12,796 nucleotides of DNA from Candidatus Margulisiibacteriota bacterium (lineage in GTDB: Bacteria; Margulisbacteria; WOR-1; XYC2-FULL-46-14; JAHJBW01), in contig JAHJBW010000026.1 in NCBI GenBank assembly GCA_018813405.1, positions 1-12,796 of the forward strand. Reading direction: 5' to 3'. Within the stretch, counting starts at the first letter, position 1. Every line of letters begins with the position of its first letter. The notes below the pieces were generated by a model that was not told the origin of the DNA, ran no database searches, and was given only the letters and a program-made list of their open reading frames with translations. Positions 7,509 through 12,796 of this stretch are shown piece by piece. Both the position numbers and the translations under genes were made by a program.

Positions 7509-8386
7509 GATAATTCCTCCCAGCTTTTAACCTCTACGTCCTTGTTGATCTTTTTGATAAGTCCGCAAAGCACTTTGCCCGGACCAACTTCCACAAAAGA
7601 AGTGACTCCCAGGCTTATCATCTTTAGTATCGAATCTTCCCATTTGACCGACCCGCTGACCTGATCGATCAAATTCTGTTTAATGGCCCCGGCATCTGTT
7701 TCTATCTCCGCGTTAACATTGGCCACCACCGGTATTTTAGCATTATCTATCTTGATCCTGCCAAGTTCAAGGGCAAGCTTTTCCTGGGCAGGCTTCATAA
7801 GGAAGCAATGAAAGGGCGCGCTGACAGGAAGAGGTATTATTTTTTTTGCCCCGGCCGCCTTAAGCGGCTCGGCAATATTATCGACAGCTTCTTTTATGCC
7901 GGATATGACGATCTGTCCGGGAGAGTTGAAGTTGGCGGCTTCAACCCCGGCCTCATCGCTCAATATCTCAATTATCTTTTCCCTGTCCCCTCCAATGACC
8001 GCGGCCATTGCCCCTTTACCGACAGGAACAGCCTCCTGCATGTATTTGCCTCTCAGGTGGACAGTCTTCACGGCATCCTCAAAGGAAATTGACCCGGCCG
8101 CTACCAGCGCCGAGTATTCACCCAGGCTGTGTCCGGCCATTACATCTACTGTCAACTGTCTACTGCCAACCGTCAACTGTCTATACGCGGCCACGCTAAC
8201 AGTAAGGATGGCCGGTTGGGTTATTTCGGTCCTCTTTAACTCTTCCTCGGGCCCTTCCATACAAAGCTTTAGCAGATCAAAGCCTAAAACTTCTGAAGCC
8301 TTTTCCAAAAGGCCATCAGCATAACCCTTACCCATGCCTATCGTTTGCGATCCCTGTCCGGGAAAAACAAAAGCCGTTTTAGCCAT
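7505..8386 (-). CDS. fabD: Malonyl-CoA:ACP transacylase
   Basis: Transfers malonyl from CoA to AcpP, giving the extender for FabH and FabF. From the ATG at 8386 it has 293 residues, near the family norm. It shows GQGSQ (10-14), the nucleophile elbow GHSLG with Ser87, Arg112, His193 in SAPFH, and the C-terminal EVGPGKVL. A GTG one codon upstream (8389) also fits the frame, but GAGGAT would then be only 2 bases away. Spacing to the ATG is better, so I start there. Residues 70-82 (RQLTV, GS, RQLTVD, in part a doubled motif) are encoded by a repeated DNA element just before the active-site elbow; the loop length still resembles other FabDs. The gene starts 3 bases after the etfA stop. Confidence 0.95.
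   Translation of the reverse strand: MAKTAFVFPGQGSQTIGMGKGYADGLLEKASEVLGFDLLKLCMEGPEEELKRTEITQPAILTVSVAAYRQLTVGSRQLTVDVMAGHSLGEYSALVAAGSISFEDAVKTVHLRGKYMQEAVPVGKGAMAAVIGGDREKIIEILSDEAGVEAANFNSPGQIVISGIKEAVDNIAEPLKAAGAKKIIPLPVSAPFHCFLMKPAQEKLALELGRIKIDNAKIPVVANVNAEIETDAGAIKQNLIDQVSGSVKWEDSILKMISLGVTSFVEVGPGKVLCGLIKKINKDVEVKSWEELS
8146..8183 (-). repeat. Short direct repeat embedded in fabD coding sequence
   Basis: A 12-base word, TAGACAGTTGAC on the minus strand, occurs twice without mismatch, at 8172-8183 and 8151-8162. The copies are exactly 21 bases (7 codons) apart, with related GGTTGGCAGTAG between them. The period keeps the frame, so the protein shows RQLTV twice. The wording CAGTTGACAGT / GGCAGTAGACAG resembles simple dispersed repeats that I associate with intergenic DNA in other bacteria. 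Presence inside a conserved enzyme suggests an element inserted and was then tolerated in frame, or a local duplication. Genome-wide copy number is unknown. Confidence 0.6.
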
Positions 8387-8389
8387 CAC

Positions 8390-9598
8390 TTATCCTCGTA
8401 ATTCTTTTATTTTTCTGGTAAAGGCCGGAACGATCTCAAAAAGGTCTCCCACAATTCCATAGGTGGCCACTTTAAAGATCGGAGCATCCGGGTCCTTGTT
8501 AATTGCAACAATTATATCGGAAGACTGCATGCCAACCAAATGCTGTATTTTGCCTGATATGCCGCAGGCAACATACAGCTTCGGTGAAACGGTCTTGCCA
8601 GTCTGTCCGACCTGATGGTGGGCGGATATCCATCCCGCGTCAACTGTAGCTCGCGACGCCCCAACGGCGCCGCCCAGCGCTTCCGCCAGGTCCTCGACCA
8701 GCTTAAAATGTTTTGGATCCGCGATTCCGCGGCCGCCGGAAACGATTATCTCTGCTTCCTGCAAGTTGACGGTGATCGATTCGTCCTCGATCATCCCCAC
8801 TATCTTCACTAAAAGATCCTTCTCGTTGATCGTTGGCTTAAATCTAATGACCTCGGACAGGTGTCCCGGCGGGACATCTCTATTGATCTTCTTAAAAACT
8901 TTGGGCCTGACGGTCGCCATTTGCGGCCGGTGGTTGGGAGTAATGATGGTCGCCATGATATTGCCGCCAAAGGCCGGGCGAGTCTGCTGAAGGATCTTTT
9001 TCTCAGGGTCTATCGAAAGCCCGGTGCAATCCGCGGTAAGGCCGGCATTTACCCTGATGGCCAGCCTGGCAGCCAGGTCTCTGCCCATGGTGCTGGCGCC
9101 AATAAGGAATATTTCCGGCTTGTATTTGCTCATCAGTTCACTGACGGCCCGGGTGTAAGGCGCGGTACGGTAATCCTTTAGCTCAGGATGGGTCACCAGA
9201 TATACCCGGTCGGCGCCGTAAGAAAATACCTGAGCGGCCTCGGATTCGATATTGTCGTCTCCGACGAGTACGGCAGCCACCTGGCATTTAAGGTCTTCCG
9301 CCAGTTTTCTGGCCTCGGTAAGCAATTCAAAAGCCACAGATTGCACTTTGCCGCCGCGCTGTTCGGCAAAGATCCATATGTCCTTATAAGCCGAAAGATC
9401 GGCGGCCGGTTCAGCAGCCGCTTCCTTTTTAAGCTCGATCGCCTCGAACTTGCACACAGGCACGCAGGCGCCGCAAAGGGTGCACGTGTCAAGGTCAATA
9501 ACGGCCTTCCGGTCCTTCATGCCAATGGCCGCGAAAGGACAGGCCTTGACACACAAGGTACAGCCTACACACTTATCGTTTATTATCCTGATACCCAT
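8390..9598 (-). CDS. etfA: Electron transfer flavoprotein alpha subunit with N-terminal ferredoxin domain
   Basis: The FAD-binding alpha subunit of an EtfAB complex that passes electrons between NADH, an acyl-CoA dehydrogenase and ferredoxin. The protein has 402 residues, longer than a plain EtfA because residues 1-60 form a 2x[4Fe-4S] ferredoxin domain: Cys10, 13, 16, 20 and Cys39, 42, 45, 49. The Etf N-terminal domain follows at about 70-260. The FAD domain carries SGGRGI (287-292), GASRATVDAGW (313-323), QVGQTG (329-334) and the LYVACGISGKIQH signature (341-353). Ferredoxin-fused EtfAs are known from bifurcating systems such as the caffeyl-CoA reductase Etf of acetogens. It overlaps etfB by one base (TAATG), so both are coupled; no separate strong ribosome site is seen. 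EtfA identity is very secure; bifurcation is inferred. Confidence 0.96.
   Translation of the reverse strand: MGIRIINDKCVGCTLCVKACPFAAIGMKDRKAVIDLDTCTLCGACVPVCKFEAIELKKEAAAEPAADLSAYKDIWIFAEQRGGKVQSVAFELLTEARKLAEDLKCQVAAVLVGDDNIESEAAQVFSYGADRVYLVTHPELKDYRTAPYTRAVSELMSKYKPEIFLIGASTMGRDLAARLAIRVNAGLTADCTGLSIDPEKKILQQTRPAFGGNIMATIITPNHRPQMATVRPKVFKKINRDVPPGHLSEVIRFKPTINEKDLLVKIVGMIEDESITVNLQEAEIIVSGGRGIADPKHFKLVEDLAEALGGAVGASRATVDAGWISAHHQVGQTGKTVSPKLYVACGISGKIQHLVGMQSSDIIVAINKDPDAPIFKVATYGIVGDLFEIVPAFTRKIKELRG
8392..8397 (-). promoter_or_regulatory. Ribosome binding site that sets the fabD start
   Basis: The minus strand reads GAGGAT, then AAGTG, then ATG. The site overlaps the last codons and stop of etfA. 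It sits 5 bases before the ATG at 8386 but only 2 bases before the GTG at 8389, so it supports the ATG as the real start of fabD. Confidence 0.6.
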
Positions 9599-10380
9599 TA
9601 AATTACTTTTAGTTCCCTTAACTTGCCAGCCAGCGCCGAGGCTATCTCATCGGCTGATCCGGACAGCATTTCGCCTCCGCCTTTGGCGGGCGGCGTGAAT
9701 ATCTTGACCACCCTGGTCGGTGACCCGTTCAGCCCGACTTTTATAGGGTCCGCCCCTATGTCTGCCGCGCTCTTTGTCGTTATTTCGGCTTTTTTGGCCT
9801 TCATCATGCCTTTTAGCGACGGCATGCGCGGCTCGTTGATCTGTTTTACCACGGTAACCATTGCCGGCAACGGGGCCTCCACAACTTCGTTTTGCTCTTC
9901 CAGCAATCTTTCGATCCTGGCCCTGCCCTCGGATATCTCAATTTTCACTGCAAAGGTCACCTGAGGAATTTCCAGCCATTCGGCAATGCCGGGCCCTACC
10001 TGAGCGGTATCGCCGTCAATAGCCTGTTTGCCGCATATGATCAGATCGTATTTACCCAGCGACTTGATGGCTTGCGCCAGAGTGTACGAGGTGGCCCAGG
10101 TGTCCGATCCAGCAAAAGCACGGTCGGAAATAAGCTGAACATCATCAACCCCCATGGCAACAGCCTTACGAAGGGCCTCTGTGGCTTGCGGCGGCCCCAT
10201 GGTTATAACAGTAACCTTGCCGCCATGAGCTTCGCGCAATTTGAGCGCCGCTTCAATGGCATTTTCATCAAAGGGGTTTATTATGGAAGGGACACCTTCC
10301 CTGATGAGAGTGTTAGTCTCCGGGTTGATCTTTACTTCCGTCGTATCGGGGACCTGCTTTATACAAACTACGATATCCAT
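9598..10380 (-). CDS. etfB: Electron transfer flavoprotein beta subunit, bifurcating type
   Basis: The beta subunit that pairs with the following EtfA. The 260-residue protein matches the family length. It opens with the nucleotide-binding strand IVVCIKQVPDT (3-13), then REGVPSIINPFDENA (27-41), MGPPQA (61-66), DRAFAGSDTWATS (86-98), GKQAIDGDTAQVGP (117-130) and the EtfB signature region around VVKQINEPRMP (177-187). These stretches closely resemble EtfB of clostridial butyryl-CoA dehydrogenase complexes, where the beta subunit binds a second FAD and NADH for electron bifurcation. I infer the same here. The ATG overlaps the stop of the acyl-CoA dehydrogenase gene by one base (TAATG), which fits equal output of the partners. 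Confidence 0.96.
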   Translation of the reverse strand: MDIVVCIKQVPDTTEVKINPETNTLIREGVPSIINPFDENAIEAALKLREAHGGKVTVITMGPPQATEALRKAVAMGVDDVQLISDRAFAGSDTWATSYTLAQAIKSLGKYDLIICGKQAIDGDTAQVGPGIAEWLEIPQVTFAVKIEISEGRARIERLLEEQNEVVEAPLPAMVTVVKQINEPRMPSLKGMMKAKKAEITTKSAADIGADPIKVGLNGSPTRVVKIFTPPAKGGGEMLSGSADEIASALAGKLRELKVI

Positions 10381-11540
10381 TACTTATTCTTGGCCGATTC
10401 CTTGATAAGGGCCAACCCTATCTGGTTGCGCTGTATTTGGTTGGTGCCTTCGTATATTTGCGTGATCTTGGCATCTCTCATCATTTTTTCGACCGGGTAT
10501 TCTTTCATATATCCATAGCCGCCCAGTATTTGAACAGCATCGGTGGTCACTTTCATGGCAGTATCAGACGCCATAAGCTTGCACATGGAAGACTCTTTGG
10601 TAAAGTCTTTCGCGCCCGAATCGACATGCCTTGCGGTTGCCAGCACCAGCGCGCGCGACGCCTCAACCTGAGTGGCCATATCGGCCAGCATATGCTGGAT
10701 CGCCTGGAAAGAGATGATGCTCTTGCCGAACTGCACCCTTTCCTTTGCGTACTTTAGCGCTTCGTCCAGCGCGCCCTGGGCAATCCCTACCGCCTGGGCG
10801 CCAATACCCGGCCTGGTCATATCGAGCGTGCGCATGGCCACGATAAAGCCCATGCCTTCTTTGCCAAGTATGTTCTCTTTGGGCACCTTGCAATCCTGGA
10901 ACACCAGCTCGCGAGTGGCCGAACAGCGAATGCCCATCTTGTTCTCTTTTTTTCCAAAGGTAAAGCCCGGCATTCCTTTTTCCATTATAAAGGCAGTGGC
11001 TCCACGGCTTCCTTTTTTCTTGTCCGTCATGGCGATAACGACATATGTGTCTGCCTCGCCGCCATTGGTGATCCACTGTTTTGTGCCATTGACCACATAA
11101 TGGTCGCCCTTCAATTCGGCTGTGGTCTCCTGTGCCGCCGCGTCAGACCCCGCGTTTGCCTCGGTCAGGCCGAAAGCGGCCAGTTTTTCACCTTTGGCGA
11201 TCGGCGGTATATATTTCATCTTTTGTTCTTCCGAACCAAAAAGCAGTATTGGCGTACAGCCAAGCGCGGACGCGGCGAACGTAACGCCAACACCACCGCA
11301 AATACGGCTGATCTCTTCGACGGCCAGGCAGAATTCCAGCACCCCTCCGCCAAATCCGCTGTATTTTTCCGGCAAATAAAGCCCGCACATATCGGATTCC
11401 GCAAAAACCTTCATTATTTCGTGCGGAAACTCACCTGTCTCGTCCAGCTTTTCCCTGACCGGCAAAACCTTTTCAAGGGAGATCTTTCTCGCCAGGTCCT
11501 TTACCATTTGCTGTTCTTCCGTTAATAAATAATTCAACAC
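10380..11540 (-). CDS. Acyl-CoA dehydrogenase, butyryl-CoA dehydrogenase (Bcd) type
   Basis: An FAD enzyme interconverting acyl-CoA and 2,3-enoyl-CoA; with a bifurcating Etf the physiological direction is usually enoyl reduction. The protein has 386 residues. It shows the family signature FGLTEANAGSDA (123-134), ITNGG (157-161), RVQFGKSI (268-275), the second signature region QILGGYGYMKEYPVEKMMRD (337-356) and the catalytic base Glu364 in IYEGTNQ. It resembles short-chain Bcd of clostridia, although chain-length specificity cannot be read with confidence. It starts with GTG, behind AGGTGG that overlaps the fabH stop; the gap to fabH is 6 bases. No thiolase, crotonase or 3-hydroxyacyl-CoA dehydrogenase lies beside it, so it is not in a normal butyrate or beta-oxidation cluster. 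A role linked to fatty acid synthesis is inferred from position. Confidence 0.95.
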   Translation of the reverse strand: MLNYLLTEEQQMVKDLARKISLEKVLPVREKLDETGEFPHEIMKVFAESDMCGLYLPEKYSGFGGGVLEFCLAVEEISRICGGVGVTFAASALGCTPILLFGSEEQKMKYIPPIAKGEKLAAFGLTEANAGSDAAAQETTAELKGDHYVVNGTKQWITNGGEADTYVVIAMTDKKKGSRGATAFIMEKGMPGFTFGKKENKMGIRCSATRELVFQDCKVPKENILGKEGMGFIVAMRTLDMTRPGIGAQAVGIAQGALDEALKYAKERVQFGKSIISFQAIQHMLADMATQVEASRALVLATARHVDSGAKDFTKESSMCKLMASDTAMKVTTDAVQILGGYGYMKEYPVEKMMRDAKITQIYEGTNQIQRNQIGLALIKESAKNK

Positions 11541-11546
11541 TTTACT

Positions 11547-12512
11547 TCACCACCTAATAAGATTTGCGCCATACGTCAAGCCGGCCCCGAACCCCGCCAG
11601 GACAACAACATCCCCTTCTTTTATTTTACCGTCGGAGAATGCTTCATCGAGCGCTAGAGGTACCGAAGCGGCAGACGTATTACCATATTTTTGTAGATTA
11701 ACATAGACTTTCGATTCTGGCAAGTTAAATTTCTTCACGACATGATTGATGATCCTGATGTTGGCCTGGTGCGGTATTAACAGGTCAATATTATTGAGAG
11801 TCATACCGGCCTTTTTTACCACTTCCGTTACCGAATGCTCCAGGGCCCAGACCGCGAACTTAAAGACCTCTTTCCCGTTCATGGTAATGAAGCGGCCATT
11901 TTTTTCTTCAGGATCCCTGGACCCACCCCCCGGCATAATCAAATGCTTGCCGCCCTCGCCTTTGGCGCCCAGAACACTCGCCAGAATGCCGCGGTCACGC
12001 TCTTCGGTCGAGGTAAGCATCACCGCGCCTGCCCCATCCCCAAAAAGCACACAGGTGCCGCGGTCTTTCCAGTCCAGGTACTTGGTAAGGGTGTCAGCTC
12101 CCACCACTAGAATATTCTTGTACGAGCCGCTCTCGACATAGGCCGCGGCAGTGGACAGGGCAAAATTGAAGCCGGAACAGGCGGCAGAAACGTCAAAGGC
12201 GGCCGCGTTGGGCGTCTTAAGATGGTCCTGGAGCATGGTTGAAACAGAGGGAAAAAGTGTGTCCGGAGTGGTAGTGCCTACTATTATAAGGTCCAGCTTC
12301 TCCGGATCGATCTTTGACCGTTCAAGGGCTTTTTGGGCGGCGACCTTGGCCAGGTCAAAGGTCGAGGTATTCTCGTCGGACAGTCGGCGCTCTTCTATGC
12401 CCGTCCTGGTCCTTATCCATTCGTCGTTGGTGTCCACGAACTTGGAAAGGTCCTGGTTCGTGACTACTTTCGGCGGAACATGTGATCCCAACCCAATGAT
12501 CTTAGCTCGCAT
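11547..12512 (-). CDS. fabH: 3-oxoacyl-ACP synthase III (KAS III)
   Basis: Starts fatty acid chains by condensing an acyl-CoA primer with malonyl-ACP. The 321-residue protein carries the full catalytic triad: Cys112 in SAACSGF, His248 in PHQANIRI and Asn278 in YGNTSAAS. Other family marks are NDEWIRTRTGIEERR (29-43), GDGAGA (158-163) and the C-terminal GFGAGLTYGA (307-316). The ATG follows the plsX stop with no gap, so translation is probably coupled. The plsX-fabH order is the common one in bacteria. Primer preference (acetyl or branched) cannot be settled by eye. The acyl-CoA dehydrogenase gene just downstream could supply its acyl-CoA primer, which is inference. Confidence 0.97.
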   Translation of the reverse strand: MRAKIIGLGSHVPPKVVTNQDLSKFVDTNDEWIRTRTGIEERRLSDENTSTFDLAKVAAQKALERSKIDPEKLDLIIVGTTTPDTLFPSVSTMLQDHLKTPNAAAFDVSAACSGFNFALSTAAAYVESGSYKNILVVGADTLTKYLDWKDRGTCVLFGDGAGAVMLTSTEERDRGILASVLGAKGEGGKHLIMPGGGSRDPEEKNGRFITMNGKEVFKFAVWALEHSVTEVVKKAGMTLNNIDLLIPHQANIRIINHVVKKFNLPESKVYVNLQKYGNTSAASVPLALDEAFSDGKIKEGDVVVLAGFGAGLTYGANLIRW

Positions 12513-12796
12513 TTATTTCGTTTCAACTTTCTTGATACAGTCTACCAGATTTTCTTTTACAGACTCTTCGGCAACACGGATAGCATTCATTATAGCACGA
12601 GCCTTGGACCGGCCGTGCGCTTTAACGCATACCCCGTTGATGCCCAAAAGCTGGGCGCCGCCGTATTCATCGTAATTGATCTTCTTTTTGAGCCTTTTTA
12701 GCGACGGCAGCAGGAATACCGCGCCGATCTTGGCGGTGAAGCTTTTGGATATTTCTACTTTCAGGATGCTCATTATGAAGCTGGCAATGCTTTCGG
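12513..12796 (-). CDS. plsX: Phosphate acyltransferase, 3' end only (cut by window edge)
   Basis: PlsX makes acyl-phosphate from acyl-ACP and phosphate, the first step toward lysophosphatidic acid through PlsY. Only the last 93 codons are present. The frame stays open to the right edge, so the ATG at 12773 is an internal methionine, not the start. The visible part has the typical PlsX end: ESIASF near the edge, then DEYGGAQLLGINGVCVKAHG and a NAIRVAEE helix. In full-length PlsX proteins (about 330-350 residues) this corresponds to the C-terminal quarter. The stop codon TAA directly touches the fabH ATG. Confidence 0.93.
   Translation of the reverse strand, partial: ESIASFIMSILKVEISKSFTAKIGAVFLLPSLKRLKKKINYDEYGGAQLLGINGVCVKAHGRSKARAIMNAIRVAEESVKENLVDCIKKVETK

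Noticed and set aside
8152..8180. TTGACA/TTGACG words on the minus strand inside fabD, possible -35 promoter boxes
   Set aside because: They belong to the 12-base direct repeat, and no TATAAT-like -10 box follows at 16-18 bases. Chance similarity is more likely.
9892..10518. Plus-strand open frame of 208 codons across etfB and the acyl-CoA dehydrogenase end
   Set aside because: It is antisense to two well-supported genes and spans their junction. No protein family features are visible.
12513..12773. An independent 86-residue small protein upstream of fabH
   Set aside because: The frame continues open to the window edge and the sequence is the conserved C-terminus of PlsX, so it is a truncated view of a longer gene.
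1..12796. CRISPR array, tRNA, rRNA, insertion sequence or phage genes
   Set aside because: No regularly spaced identical repeats with unique spacers, no cloverleaf-like or rRNA-like sequence, and no transposase, integrase or phage protein was seen on either strand.

Overview
The window is one strand of closely packed genes. Every credible gene reads on the minus strand, so the transcription order runs from the right edge to the left. The gene content points to an anaerobic, Gram-negative-type (diderm) bacterium. Evidence for anaerobic redox chemistry is a ferredoxin-fused EtfA and an EtfB that resembles those of fermentative, electron-bifurcating acyl-CoA dehydrogenase complexes. Evidence for an outer membrane is a very long exported protein with a predicted C-terminal beta-barrel ending in phenylalanine. 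GC content looks near one half by eye (not counted). I cannot name the species. An uncultured lineage such as Saganbacteria/Margulisbacteria (WOR-1 group) or Omnitrophota would fit, but that is a guess.

Layout in transcription order: plsX (3' end only, cut by the window edge), fabH, an acyl-CoA dehydrogenase, etfB, ferredoxin-etfA, fabD, fabG, acpP, fabK, fabF, then a 1371-residue outer-membrane beta-barrel protein. About 140 non-coding bases with short palindromic or mirror-like repeats follow. Junctions range from a 4-base overlap to a 21-base gap. Three stop/start pairs overlap (TAATG twice, ATGA once), and no terminator or convincing promoter is visible between genes. This looks like one operon or a chain of translationally coupled genes.

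The fab genes form a nearly complete type II fatty acid synthesis module. PlsX links acyl-ACP to phospholipid synthesis. FabD loads malonyl onto AcpP, FabH starts chains, FabF elongates, FabG reduces the ketone and FabK reduces the enoyl group. No dehydratase (fabZ/fabA) and no acetyl-CoA carboxylase genes lie in the window.

The unusual part is a three-gene redox cassette (acyl-CoA dehydrogenase, EtfB, ferredoxin-EtfA) placed between fabH and fabD. By family knowledge, such complexes reduce an enoyl-CoA with NADH while also reducing ferredoxin. Inside a biosynthetic fab operon this suggests a second, energy-conserving enoyl reduction or a supply of acyl-CoA primers for FabH; this is inference. 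Two other features deserve attention: a short direct repeat inside fabD that codes for part of the protein just before the active-site serine, and the giant outer-membrane protein with six repeat units ahead of its barrel.
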